Origin: Trichoplax sp. H2 | Lineage: Eukaryota; Placozoa; Uniplacotomia; Trichoplacea | Reading direction: 5' to 3' | Assembly: GCA_003344405.1 (NCBI GenBank) | Contig: NOWV01000017.1 | Coordinates: forward strand, 558,001-622,000 | Length of the DNA: 64,000 bases | Shown: positions 39,101 to 52,169 of the stretch, in pieces | Position numbering within the stretch: position 1 is the stretch's first letter | Layout of the letters: every line of letters begins with the position of its first letter | Translations under genes and position numbers: made by a program | The notes under the pieces: generated by a model | Told to the model about the DNA's origin: nothing | The model's database searches: none | What the model saw: only the letters and a program-made list of their open reading frames with translations

Positions 39101-42100
39101 CAAATTAGTCTATGAATGTTTTACACTCTTTACAGCCCCTTACCTCACGGACTAGAATTTAATGATATCGGACATCTAGCCGTCTTATCGAGAGGCCTGG
39201 CTTGCTATCTAGCCTCGGTATTAGACAAAAATCAATTAACTAAATTAGCCAACCGAACTACAATAGATACAAACACGTGGCTTTCAAAGATTTTTAGGTA
39301 TAAATTCCTAATTTTAAAGGCCAAACTTTATTTTTTTATGATAGTAAAATTGAAAGGATACATTTTACTTGAAATTCATGCATATAGGTATGAGAAAGGG
39401 GCATTATATTTCCATGAAGAAGCTGGTGATGGTCTTATTAAAGGTTATTTTTGTTAAGTTTTTCCAATATAGTAACTTTTTACATAGTTTTCTGATGCAA
39501 ATGTGATACATTTGGTTTTATTCCTATGGCAAAATTAAATAATACTTATATGCATTACCATCATAAGCTGAATTAGGCCGTATTAACACATTTTTTTATT
39601 AGTCGGTCGACTGACGTTACTAACAAAATGCCCCAAATTTCAAAGCGAAGGATTTCATGCGTTATATGCAAGGTAAGTTAATTATTTTTAATTATTTAAC
39701 AATTCAAGACAATAGCTCCTATACTTTACTACGGCGCTAGAGGAAACTTTTTACTTGTGAAAAAAAGCATAAAAATGTTGCATTACTGTACATGCGTATA
39801 TAGATACTATTTCTTACGTTAAATAAAAGTACACTAACCCTATCTCAACACTCCATCATAAGAAACGAGATAGTACCTTGTATAGTTTTTGTACTGACTT
39901 TAACGTATTTCTTCGTACTATTGTATCTAATTACAGCATATTCAATATTAAATTCTGTTACACATCGTTCACAGACATTGAAATAATCGTTTAAAATTTG
40001 CTCAGGGATTTACGAATATGAAATATATAACTTAATAATGATAATCATTTTTTAAATATTATGTAGACCTCCAGTAATTTATATCAGCTCAGCGGCACCT
40101 GCTAGCCTAGGCAAATATCTATGTAGTCAGGTTGTATCCGTATACAATTTAAATACCTGTAATCCTTAAGTTAGCACACTTCATACTAACTTTATAAAAT
40201 TACATAATCCGTAGCTTGGTTTGCCCTATTCCTGTCTTAGTATCGTTCCCTGTGTTGCATCGTCTAGTACTTTTGACGAAACAATGGTATTTCAATTAAT
40301 ACTTGCATACACGCAATTTATGTGAATCTTAAAAAATTATTTTACATACTTGAACTTAAACTACATTAACATAGGATCTAGCTTCATTAGAGAGATCGCT
40401 TAATGAAGATGTTGCCTGCGGTAAAACTCCGCTACTATTAATCGCTTATGGAGGTCAGTCGATTCATGAACCTATTTGCAGTAGGAACTATTGGAATAAT
40501 CGTTTCTTTCCTACAGGTACCCCAATGTGCGGTCAAAATGATAATACTTCATACCTTCGAGAACTATGTGACAAATACAACTTGTGGCTTCATTTGGAAG
40601 GGTTAGTTACGATTATTAAATCATATTTCGGTAGATTGACGATCCAAAGATAACCCTTAATGATATACTTCAATAGCCATTTAACACCGACTATATTCTC
40701 TTTAGTAACGGACTTGCACTGTTAGCTCTTGAAAAACCGCCGGCATCCTATGAGGTAAAGACTTGTAATCCGGAAGTGAAGGCGCATAATTATCGCAAAG
40801 TGCCCATTACGTAAAAATATTATATTTGATTTTAATATTTAATCTTATAGGCATGTAGAAAAGCTACTAGTATCACCCTACGTCTAAGCGACTGGTTTAA
40901 CTGGCCTGGAGTGAGCTACTGTGTATCCTTTTACTGCGTTACATGCATTGCTCTTTTAATTAGTTAGCGCTATAAAAGTTTTGTCGCTAATAATTAACTA
41001 CACAGTCAAAAAAATTTTTCTTTAACTCTTACCCTAAATAATTAATCAGACATTATATAGAAGTTCAGACTCAGATGCTGTAAGTAAAACTAGATTTCGG
41101 GCAAACTTTATTAATTAATTTACATCCGTATGAATTTAAGTGAAATTATGTCGTCTTAAAATTAAAAAAACTATCATTTCTCTACACCTTGTTATTTCAA
41201 TTCTTGGTTATCCTTGTTCTAAAACATTTTATTATACACAGTGTAATATAGCAGGAATGACCAACTCTGAAACTCTAATGAAATTACATGGCCTTTCTCT
41301 TTGGATTTCAATGCAGTATTTAGGTAATTTAACAAATTAGAGTCTTTATGAATCTATCTTTCAAATTTCGTCATTAAGTTACTATATTACTTCTTGTAGG
41401 ACAAGATGCAATGGCAAAAATGGTAAATTTCGGAACAGAATTGGTACGTCATTTGATTATGTGTATACATTTTGATATTCAGTTTTCAAGATAATCAAAC
41501 TATTAAATTGCTAATGCGTTATCTGTAGGCTCAACAATTAATTCACCGCCTAGATCTTATGAAAGATGTAACAAGATTGGTAATTATTATACAGTACCAT
41601 TACAAGTAATTTTTTTCAGTGTCTGACTATCACATTACACTTTCTATTAATATTGAATATAAAAGCAACAAGAAAATTCCGTCAACCCAGTTGTGGTATT
41701 TAGATATAAACCTAACAGTAAAAGTAATGAATCCAATCATAACCTATCTACACCTCCAGATGATTTATCAAGTACAGTTAAAAAGGATTGTAAGTTATAT
41801 CACCAAGATATAAACCGTAATTCTAAAAATAATTTTTGCAAGCCTAAATATAATACACTTAACTTTTCAGCTGTTGAGGAAACCAACTCTGGCATTGTTA
41901 CTACAGTGTCAAACTTAGTTTTGGACTCTTATAATAAACTGGTAATTATAATATAGATAAGTGCTGCTGTATATTAAATTATATCCATAATCATCAGTCA
42001 AAGAGCGACTGATTCTAGTCTTTTTAAGCTAAATTTTTATTATCGTTGTAGCTTTTATACCACTTGAGTCAAAGCGTGAGGAGCATGCATATTGAACTGA

Positions 42101-43636
42101 TCGAGCTTTCAAAGGACGGGTATTGGTTAAAGTTTGATCCCATAAAGACTGCAATCAGTATGTATATATATATATATATTATTCACATACTGACCACTAT
42201 AAAGTTCTGGCTGCAGTTTCATTTAAAAACTAACCTACTTTATTTTTAGAATACAAAACAACTCAGGATGATGTGGATGAATTTATTTCATGCTTACGGG
42301 ATGAAATTGTAAGCCCCTTATTGCTATTTTAATAAAACTTATTATATTTCGTATTCGCCTAAAATGGTATATAATTATCCAATAGTGATATCTATTCCAT
42401 ATACAGTTAACCCTTTACAAACTGATTCTACTTTGCATCGCATAGACGGTCATGAATGTTACAATTAATAGCAAATCTGAATTCGAAACAGCCATAAAAT
42501 CAAATAAGAGACTTAAATTAGCTGAGGTTCATCAAGTTACCGGTCTAGGCGCAGTTCAGTAAGAAACAAATGAATTTCTGTTTTAAATAACAAAATCTTC
42601 GATTATTTGAAAATGTTTAACTTTTACTTCTTTCCATTACATAAAAGATTTGTGCCAGAATATTTGGTTCATGATGATATAGATACCGTAAAACTCACCG
42701 ACCGGAAAAGAAGTGCTTTAAAGAAGGTAAATAGGCTATTGGCTGAAACTTTAGAAGAGCAAGATAAAGCCTTATTTGCCTTAGTAACGACAACGGATGA
42801 CTATCCATGTGTAGCTGTTGGAATGGTTCGTACTCACACATTTTAAATCTGTTAGCCTTTATCATTCATGAAGATAACCTTATTTTAAGTTTTTGACTTT
42901 ACTTAAACAATAAATATGCAAGAACTAATGATATACGCTTACTATTTGATTGTAATCGTGCAATAGATTTCACAACCTGAAAAGATACCTAATATTATTG
43001 ATACTATTATTCAAAAGGCATCCGAATTAGATGATAATAGCCAAGTTAGTTACGATTTATTATATTAATTAGTAGTATTGATGCTTTTCTCTCTATGCTA
43101 ATGGCTACATGGTACCTTTTTTCCTGAACAGTTATTAGAAGAGATGAGTGAATTAATAAAAAAGAGCATAGCTGCAACACAAGAAACGCTAAAACAAGAA
43201 GCGGAAGATTATTTTTGGGAAGAAGTAAATACTAAAGATCTTATGAGCTCTACTATTACGACCTTTATTTCTTGAATTTTGTTACTGTCAAACCACAACT
43301 AAAACATTACACATATATTGTAGGGTGTTTATCGTCAAGTGCCTCTCATCTCAACCGTAATGAACTGGTGGTCACCGCCAACAAAAACTGCAATCCCTGG
43401 TAGAACACTTAATTTATCGAAAGGTAATAGTATAGACTTGTGCACACTTTCGCGTATGCGTACGCTATTTAAAACTAGAGTAAAATTAGTAATTATCGGC
43501 TTGCTACAGAATTATCTAAAACGACTGCACGCCTCTTCTAATTTTATTTATATCAGGAACTGTCGAATCTACAGAACCTACTTATGAATTGAAAATGCAA
43601 GTGCAACAATCATTCGATGACGATAATAGCAGTTGA
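36166..43636 (+). CDS. PDXDC1: PDXDC1-like pyridoxal-dependent decarboxylase domain protein (27 exons)
   Basis: Exons: 36166-36255, 37937-37995, 38626-38688, 38846-38905, 39136-39297, 39388-39443, 39603-39672, 40067-40130, 40215-40286, 40375-40453, 40517-40601, 40706-40754, 40851-40910, 41050-41079, 41242-41323, 41400-41443, 41529-41579, 41666-41789, 41871-41941, 42052-42157, 42250-42308, 42446-42558, 42648-42825, 42967-43044, 43132-43224, 43324-43423, 43557-43636. All phases fit, giving 725 residues (human 788). Matches to PDXDC1 run along the length: LARGLACYLASVLD-type N-domain, RYEKGALYFHEEAGDGL, PPVIYISSAAPASLGKYLC, LWLHLEGNGLALLAL, LHGLSLWISMQYLG, VNPVVVFRYK and a C-terminal VPLISTVMNWWSPP. 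It is the fold-type-I PLP decarboxylase fold. The segment equivalent to the PLP-lysine motif (about 304-323) shows no His-Lys pair, so catalysis is doubtful, as in human PDXDC1. Exons 1-4 are the least certain. Cellular role is poorly known. Confidence 0.92.
36256..37936 (+). other. First intron of the PDXDC1-like gene, with unassigned open stretches
   Basis: A 1.7 kb intron. Between 36453 and 37017 it holds several open stretches with coding-like composition. On the plus strand a frame runs from 36453 (after CAATAG) through LPSQRIKRIVSSAIDV to a stop at 36648-36650. It resumes in the same frame as DVDYFSK to 36760, and a separate 38-codon frame runs 36901-37017. The complementary strand is also open across part of this region, so the coding strand is unclear. 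I do not recognise the product. It may be a decayed or nested gene, or simply chance. Confidence 0.35.
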
Positions 43637-45599
43637 AATACTACATTAAAGAAATCATTTGGATGAAAAATTTAGTGTAATAGATCATAAAATATCATCT
43701 AGTGATAGAACGTGTTAGCGGTATGACTGATATATTTATGAACTTTTTGTTTCCTCTACTATATATTGATAGGTAAATTAAGAAATCACGATTTTATAGT
43801 CAGTTTAAACATTATTATTATATCAGGGTAAACGTCAGAGGTTGACAAAAATGCAAAATCGCAGCGATTAGTTTATTTTACGCTAACATTGACGTAAACT
43901 ATTGGATGTATAATTCAAAAATGACACTGGAAATTGCATAAAATCCTAAAATGTTTTAGACTTTATTTTATTTTTAAATATTTGATAAAATGTAGGGTTA
44001 GCTATTCTAATAATTATAAATTACAACTTGCGCAAAAGATTGATGTGCATTTGTTGAATTCTTTTATTCACAGTATATACGATTTTTAACATATGAATGC
44101 TGTACGTTTATATCATTAATTGAAAATAATAAAACTCTATTTCACTTTAAGTTCGGATGTTAGGTAGAAGAAATTATATTCATACATTTGCAAATTGATG
44201 AAACTAGTGTGCATTTTATTAATTGGATTATTACCTGTTTATTTAAAATTGGTTATATTTCTGCATTCCTTAATTGTTTCATCTGAGTTAGTAATAGAAG
44301 TAGAATGAAGTCAATACGATGAACGTAATATATGCGTGTATGTACGTGTAACATGAGACCTTGTATCGCTGAAGCAATGAAATTTTCAATGCTGGTTATT
44401 GCTAAACTATAAAATAGTATTCACCTTTACGCTAGTATATGGTGCATCACCCACCACATTACATCATCTTTCTTAAGCAGATACTATAGCAGGGTTATAC
44501 TAAGATAGCAGAGTATTAATTACGTGGTGTCAGATTAATTCAGTTATATATGTTGGCATTCAGTCCTTATTCCAAAAACAATTTAAATGATGTAAGATGG
44601 TCTTCTTACGTCCTATTAAACTGTAGTAATATAATTATATAATTTATTTGTAAATCATAGCATTCGGTCACTATTTTCTGAAATCTTTGCAGTACACTAT
44701 GATAAAACAGTAGCTGATTGAGATTCCTCACCCCCTACTGCAATTATTTTAGCCAGCTTGTTAAATCTACCTAGCATTTATGTACTACTTCAAATTATAG
44801 TAATACGGTAATTTTTGGTACATGTGATGTACTATCATAGTCTATTTACTGTTAGTGCATCCTCATATACTGTATAAGTATAACTTTACTGATTCGTTGC
44901 ATTCCATCATATTAAAAGTTGATTGAGCTGGTGTATTCGAATTTTGAATATTGGCACTTGATATGCACCTGTAGACACGATGCAACTATAGGGCAATGTG
45001 ACTGCTGTATATCCCTTGATTGTATTTACAGTTAGTTCGGATTGCTCTTTCAACGCAACAATTTTGCAATTATGTTTACGTATATGCTTATTAAAGTATT
45101 TTAAGTGTATGATAATAAAATTGAACTAACTATACCACCGTTCGATGAACGAATCACTCATCCCCTTCAATTAATTGTGTAGCTTAATTCTAGATTGGCC
45201 AATGCTTAAATTAGTATTATTTTATTACCAGTATATATTTTATTTGGATAAAGTTTGGCGTAGTGAAATAAGATTATAATGAAGAAACATAAGAAATTTT
45301 TGACACCTTTTGAAAGATGTGTAGTAAGTAAAATTTAAAATTTATAAGTATTAAGTCTGAACAAAGGATATTTAATTTAAAGCAAGTAGATTAATTAATT
45401 AATTAATAGTAATATTGTGAGTAAGCTTCCGATGAATTGATAACCTTACTAGTATAGTGTTCTAAACAGAACTTTCAAAGCTATACTAAACAGTACAAAG
45501 TGTAAAGGCGACGTCTTGCCTATTCTTGCCGTACAGAACCAATCTTATTGCAAGACTGCCTGCCCATGCGCGATGACTTTCAACTGAAAATCTGCAAAA
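43637..45599. other. Intergenic region between the PDXDC1-like gene and coilin
   Basis: About 2 kb of AT-rich DNA between two genes on the same strand. No exon, repeat array or RNA gene was recognised. Confidence 0.6.
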
Positions 45600-48500
45600 A
45601 TGGCCTCCAAGACTGGCCGCAGCAGCTGCGTACGAATCAAATTAAAGTTTGCTAATGTAGCTTGTAAAGACTTTACATCAGCTTGGCGACGTTGCTGGTT
45701 CATTTTTGATAGCAATTCTTGCCGACTGGTAGCTGATTTAATCTATTTAATACAAAAACGATTCGCGTTAAATCGTAAATCGAGCTATCACCTCTACCTC
45801 GACGATTACTTGATCCAACATGATGAAGCCATTGAAATCATCCGTGATAATGATATTATTGTGTAAGTTATTCTGAATTAATTGCGGTATATAGAGACGT
45901 AAAATTTTTTCCTTAATGAACCCATTTAGCTAAGCTAAGCTAACATGAATAATGCACCTTCAAATCTGCTTATACACAGCGTAGAACAGGACGACTCTAC
46001 AAATAAAGATTTACAAATGGCCTATAGCCATGCAGGTAACGCGTTTTAAGATCATTTCAATCGCGGCTTTGCGTTATCCTTTACTATAATCAAAAATTTT
46101 ACTACATAACTATTTCCATTCGTAATGATTACAATAATACTCCAATATGCGATATCTAGAGGCTACTGTCTACATACATTGCTATATGATATAAAGATGG
46201 TGTACAACATGACAAACATACACCTTGTCATTATCTGAAAGTCTGCAGATACTCGCCACCTTAACATTTTTCGTATAAAATTACTTCAAATGTACGATAC
46301 GCCATCGTAACGTCTACTCACATTGCTATATGATATTAAGATGGTGGATAACATGATAGGAATGTATATGTTGTTACTATCTATCTAGAAATTTGCATAT
46401 ACTCGTCACATTTATTCCGGATTTCCGTTCGTAATATGATAATGTCGATTTGCGATATATACAGCATACACGTATGCAAGTATAAGCCAACATAACATGC
46501 ATTGCCCTATGATATTAAAATGGTTTATAGCACGATAGAAGTGCTGTATTCATTATTATTATCTATCTAGAAGTTTGCATATACTCGTCACGTTAACATT
46601 CCTATTCGTAATCATTATATTATTACTTCAATGTACGATATATATAAGCCATCGTAAACTTCTACTCAAATTGCTATATGATGTTGAGATGGTGTGCTGT
46701 AGAACATGGTAGAACATGATGAAAGCACATATGCATTATCATTATCTATTTCGATATTTGCATATATTCGTAGTCTATGATCTTTACGACTATATCATAC
46801 CTGCAACGCTCACAGATAACTTCCAGCTATACAATAACCAACTACTATATTTCAGTATAGTAGCATATTTTATCAACTTTATTAAAAGTAAATTTTCATT
46901 CACTATCCGGAATTGATCTTAATAGCGTCATTCTATACTTGCAGGTACACGTGTAAAGAGGAATAAAACTAATAATCTTACATCGAAAGAAGGACATCTT
47001 AAATCAAGTGAAGCCTCTGAAGATACCTCAAATGAAAAACAATCGTGCTCTGAATCAAATGTAGATATTAAAAATACAACCAACGAAGAACAGTCTTCCT
47101 CATCATCAGTGGACAGCAGTAGCAGTACCAGTTCGACCGAATCAGACGATAGCTCTAGTGATAGTAGTACATCAGATGGCGATAGTGTTGCCGATCAGGA
47201 TGAACGAGTAGATAGTAATGTTCCTTCATATCACTTGAAGGGTGACAAAGACGAAAGCATGGATATTGACAAAAGTGCAACACAAGTCTCCAACAATCAT
47301 GTTTTAACACCTTCTAAAGATGGTAAAAAGAGTGGGCTACAAGGAATTGAGGAAATATCCAAGAATACAAGTAGTAATATTGCTATACAAAATCATCCAC
47401 TTCTATCAGATTCTCAATTATCGCTAGGCAGTAAGCGAGCAAGCTTTAATCGTTCTAATGAAACTTCCACTAAAAAGAAAAAATTTGGTAGGTATCCTGA
47501 TGATTATGTATTACTTAAATATAGAATAGCGTTTCACCATTTAAAACAACAGAAATTTCAGTAATGCTACGTTTTAAAAGATAAAATCCTTAAGAAATCA
47601 CTGATATACTCTAAATTTATTATTTAGAACGGGTATCACTTCTTTCCCCAGAAGTAATACTTGATCAGTAGTATACCCGTTCCATGCATAGTTAAAATAG
47701 TGTGATAGAATGTAAAGTTTGTGTTATTAATGCAATATAATATTTATAGTCTTCAATTCTAATCTTTGATCAGTATGCCGTAGCGCTATACTAGAATGAT
47801 TACGTGTCAGTCCTGTTGAGTCCATGAAACCTTCTTCTAACTAGAGTGAACATGAATCATGCATTGAATATTGTTGATAACTTAACAACTAGCTTAAACT
47901 GTGTATTACCTTGCTCTAAGTGGTCGTATAAATTTTCTAAATCTATAATAATATCTCAAATCTCATTTATTCGAATCAGATTTGTCACAAAATAGCGTAG
48001 CAAGTACCAAAGGACAGCATATCCGCTTCGACTCGGAAGGTAAAATATTTCTTTGCTATTTAACCTTAATACATGCAAGAGTATACAATTATAAAATTAT
48101 TTTGTTTATCATCCAGATGAAAATATACAAGTTCAACCCAATACTCTTAATAATTCAAATCCTTCCGAATTGTCTACCTGTTCAGACATTGATAAAGGCC
48201 GAAAATCAGTCAAAGTACTTTAATTTGTTACAAATGTCGCCTTGTATTATTTCGCGTAATTAAAATTACTGTTGCTAATATCTGTTATTTGAACTAATTA
48301 CTAACTGAAATCTTTCACTATGTATTTAATTTGTTTCCTTCATCAGGTTATGACGAAAAGCATAGCGAAGAATAATCTTAGCGAAAGTAACTGGTACAAA
48401 AATCTTAAAATTTTAAATGCTCCTCCTCGTAGTGGAGATAAGATCGTCTTTAGGGTAAAATAACCAAAATTACTAATTTTTTAGTATATCGATTGTTGAC

Positions 48501-49099
48501 TACAGCTGTGTTTCTATTTATTGTGCTTTACAGGTTTTAGAATTGTCATCATCTTATACTCCAGAAATATCAAAATTTAAGGTTAGAAAATCACTATATT
48601 TAGTCAGATCTATCCCTAGACTTAGCTGTTATTGTCGATGTTACTGTTTATACAAACTTATTCATTTATTCATAGGAAGGCGTTGTTGAATCATATAACA
48701 ATGCTACAGATCAAATTATTATCAAACTTACTGATAGACAATTAGAGAAAGGTATATATAAATTGAATTAAATTCTAGAGATTTCTTGGGTAAGTTTACA
48801 ACATGATATTAAACTTTACATTTTGATGGATATAATCAGAACGAAAGGAATGGACTGAACCTGGAAAATTTGAACTATTTGAGGGAGAGGAAGAAAATTA
48901 CGTAAAAGAAATTGATCCTATAGTACGCTTAGCTGTAGCAGCTATCAAATATATCTGACTTATCTGAATATACCAGAATTATAATATATAAGCACAACGT
49001 ATTCAAAGAGGGTACTAGTGAAATAATTATGATATTTTTATTCATTAGGTTCAAACACCATGGTCATCTATCACTGAAGCAAGACTTATTGAATCTTAA
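45600..49099 (+). CDS. COIL: Coilin, Cajal body scaffold protein (10 exons)
   Basis: Marker and scaffold of nuclear Cajal bodies, where snRNPs mature. Exons: 45600-45862, 45980-46035, 46945-47487, 47980-48039, 48117-48214, 48347-48454, 48534-48581, 48676-48751, 48840-48934, 49049-49099. Phases fit; 465 residues (human 576). Residues 1-88 form the self-association domain: RIKLKF, a CRLVADLIYLIQKRF segment like human CRVVTDLISLIRQRF, and IIRDND. The middle is low-complexity and acidic; Ser-rich runs start near residue 160 and a basic KKKKF lies near 285. The C-terminal atypical Tudor-like domain (about 341-465) has LNAPPRSGDKIVFRVLELSSSYTPE, split over two exons, then WTEPGKFEL and a final SITEARLIES that matches the human coilin end. 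Exon 5 may end at 48208 instead of 48214; both donors keep the frame. Ser/Lys-rich low-complexity middles are usual in coilin, so only the two ends are diagnostic. Confidence 0.92.
46130..46800. repeat. Diverged tandem repeat in coilin intron 2, about 4 copies of 145-177 bases
   Basis: The anchor CATTGCTATATGATAT...AGATGGT...ACATGAT recurs at 46177, 46321, 46500 and 46669. Each copy is followed by ATTATCTATCTAGAAATTTGCATATACTCGTCAC-like sequence (written here as two joined diverged words) and then a CGTAAT...ACTTCAATGTACGATAT segment. Copies differ by many substitutions and indels. Confidence 0.75.
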
Positions 49100-50925
49100 G
49101 CTAAAAGTTAAGGACATGAATGTCAATCATAAATTTGACTCAATGTAGCGTCCCAATTTAGAAAATAATACTATCTTGTTTGTGACTTGTTTTATACTCC
49201 CTTATATGTTTATATAAGATAAACTATGTCAGATAATGTATTTGTACAGTATTACTTTATATCAAATATTACTAAGGGCGCTGATATAGTAAATAAATTA
49301 TGTTTGCATAAATATAATCATCCTGGATTTTTATATTCCATATGTTAAGCTAATTGACGGCAACTAAAATCTGAGAAATTTGGATCTATCGACGTAACTG
49401 ACTGCACTATTCGGTAGTATGAGTTATGCTTTAAGTCTATAATACAATGCGACTTCTTAAATGTGGAGACTAGTGATACTGGACTGAACGAACCAACTAC
49501 GGTGTAACTTGTGCAAAATGATTAAAATCTAATTAATTACAGGCCAAATATTTTCACGTCCTTTTTTTTCCTACCACTGTCCTACGTCCTTTCCATGTCC
49601 CACTCAGCGTTGGAAATGTTGCATTCATAGTTCATCGATTACGAATTTAAAATAGCTTATTGCTAATAACTACACCAGATTTGAGTCACCAACATCGTAA
49701 TTCAAAAATAATGAAAGAGTTGGAAAGTGCTATTAAATCGATAGTATTACTTGATGGAAGTATGTAGAACTTGATCGCATAATAATATGATATGTAATGG
49801 TACAGATGCTATAAGCTGCAGTGATGATACCAGGATTAATCTATATTCTATCGGTAATATGTATTTATGAGTGAATTACCATTCTTTGGTCTGAGTACTA
49901 ATACTGTAGCTTTGCATACATCAATTCAAATATATATATACAGTAAAAATTTGATATCCAAACGATAAGCCGACTTATACAGAAAATCATACCAAGATCT
50001 AATTTTTAAAAATTCTACTCAAAAGACTTAACATCAACTCTGCGCTAGCCTTAACACAATCTTTGCATGTACGCATAATGTAATTATCATAATTTGTATT
50101 TATTTTTACTTCAAATGGAAGCCTCTAGTTTTAATTGATCCTAACTTCATTATGATAACTATTAATTTTTTTACTTCTCATAATATCATATTCTGTGATT
50201 TGTAACTCTCATAATATCCTGTTATCGCTTTATAACCTTTTAATACGATTGCAGTAAAGCCTTATATGAGATCAAAGTGTAAATCTCGCAGACAGTGTCC
50301 TAGAAGTGCTTTATTTTCACACATAGATGCATGCAAGATGTATTTCATTGCTTATGAAGTGTATTGATCATATCAAAATCTAAAAAATGAGTAGACTCAT
50401 ATTTAATTCGAAATGATAATTCAATTTTATTCTGTTCCTAAGCATTGCTTCGTTTTAAAGGAAAATTTTAAAAATTAAAGGACCTTTTGTCGAAGTTCTT
50501 TATCATTCTCTATATTTCACGCTTCTTAAGATTAAATCTGCCTCCCTTCTTATTGTTAGCTTCTGCTTTTCCTCGTTCTTCATTCGCACAGTGAATTTTA
50601 TTCATTCAATGCAATTATAGCATATCCAATTTTAGGTACACTAGCTACCTCAATAAAGTAAAATCTGTAATCAATAAACTTCCTTGCCAGCTTATTACGA
50701 GCCGTAAACATAAAGCCAACTAGAAAGACTGCTTCCGCAATCCAATACTATGTTTAGATAGAGTAGCTTGACTAACGATACCGATCAACTGAGTTTCGAA
50801 TATTAATCAAAACAGCGCTTGCTTTGGGAATAATAAATTAAGTGCAACAATAATTAGTCTGGTGTAATTTTTTCTAGAACTCCTATTTTAACTGCCACAG
50901 TGTTCGAAAATAAGGAAATATTTTC
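49100..50925. other. Intergenic region downstream of coilin
   Basis: 1.8 kb AT-rich stretch holding the coilin 3' end and the 3' side of the minus-strand FKBP relic. I looked for TPR-coding exons on the minus strand, which often follow FKBP domains in larger immunophilins, and saw none. Confidence 0.5.
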
Positions 50926-51531
50926 CTACGGTAAGAAATTTATTTCTCGTATATGAATAATTGGTGAATATCTCCTTTCTCCATACACAAGATAAGGTGG
51001 AATTATTACCTAACACTTCTCACTATAATGTTAGGAAAAATTTAGAATGATTTTTGATAGCATATAATAATACATATATTTTATATCATTAAAGCATCAA
51101 TTAGAATACCTAAATTTCCGCAATACTTACTCGACACACATATCTAAGAGGCCTATCTCCCATCCTATAATATAGGTTATATCTATATAAAAAAAATTGT
51201 ATCGGATCTTATAAAAATCTTGGTTAAACTGAACTCGACAACAGTTTTATAGCAGAAGAAAGTTAAAGTAAAAGCGTTACGATTACGTTAATCGATAACA
51301 ACGAGATTCCCGTACCTGTTATCACCATTTCTTTCCCAAGTGTAAATCCTAAAGGTTCAAATCACTTAGTGTACTGAAATCGAACGCGATGCCATCTTTC
51401 AGTTTGCCTGTGTAGTGAATGCGTACTTTATCCCAAAAGACATTTTTAATCATAAGTAAAGGGCTTGTGCTGCTATGAAAGTTAACACAATCCTTAATAA
51501 TTTTTACTAGAATATCTGTTCTTTTACTCAT
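50926..51531 (-). pseudogene. Broken FKBP-type peptidyl-prolyl isomerase gene
   Basis: Three minus-strand blocks spell an FKBP fold. Block A (51531-51316) starts with a Met and reads ILVKIIKDC, then DKVRIHYTGKLKDG and FDFS. Near 51352-51362 the frame shifts by one base, after which PLGFTLGKEMVITG continues to a GTACGG donor. Block B (51164-51131), between ATTATAG and GTAAGT, joins in phase to give VITGWEIGLLDMCVE. Block C (51009-50926) reads IPPYLVYGERRYSP and then a stop. These match the order HYTG-DG-FD-LG-VI-GW-M-YGE of FKBP domains. Problems: the one-base frame break in A (or an implausible 26-base intron), a B-C join that only keeps frame with an early GT donor, and a missing piece before IPP. 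I infer a decaying gene; a sequence error or an unusual functional copy is possible. Confidence 0.6.
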
Positions 51532-52169
51532 ACATTATCAGTATTGTATGATCCATTTAATCGCCTCACAGAGCATATATATAGAATCCAATTTATTCTT
51601 ATTGAAAGATCGGTATCATCTTTACAAGAAATTACCATCAAATGTTGTAAATCGCACTTTGAATCTATACTGTTTGTATCCATTATATGCAAATGATAGT
51701 AAGTTTTTATATACTCGACTGAGGATCTTTCTGAACATTTGTTTTCAATAAGAACTTGTAGTATTCGTATAATGTAGGCTTAAATTATAGGATAGTGGAG
51801 ACTGCAATCTCTGTAGTATACAGATATTTCCTCCTACTTGTGATAAAACAGTTTACCAATGCAAATTCGAACTTCTGTCTTCGATTTGTTACACTGGGTA
51901 ATTACTATTCAATTATAATTAATTATTATTAGAATGAGGTATTGTAATCAGGTTCAAACGTTAATCTTAATACTTGAAATCAATACCACCCAATATCTCG
52001 ACAGCACTGCACATTAGTATGATTTTACGGAAGAAAGCTGCCTCAAGGCGGAGACTTTAGTTATCCAATGCCATAGTACAAAAACTTTAAGTTCCTGGTA
52101 TAGATAAGCTAAGCTTACTATTGTATATTTATCATCATCTTGGCTATAGTAGGCAATGCTGCAAACCTG

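Noticed and set aside
51350-51362. GGTTCAAATC as a possible tRNA B box
   Set aside because: It lies within the FKBP coding similarity (complement of the DLNL/EPLG segment); no A box or cloverleaf around it. The same word at 29981 is in uS7m coding sequence.
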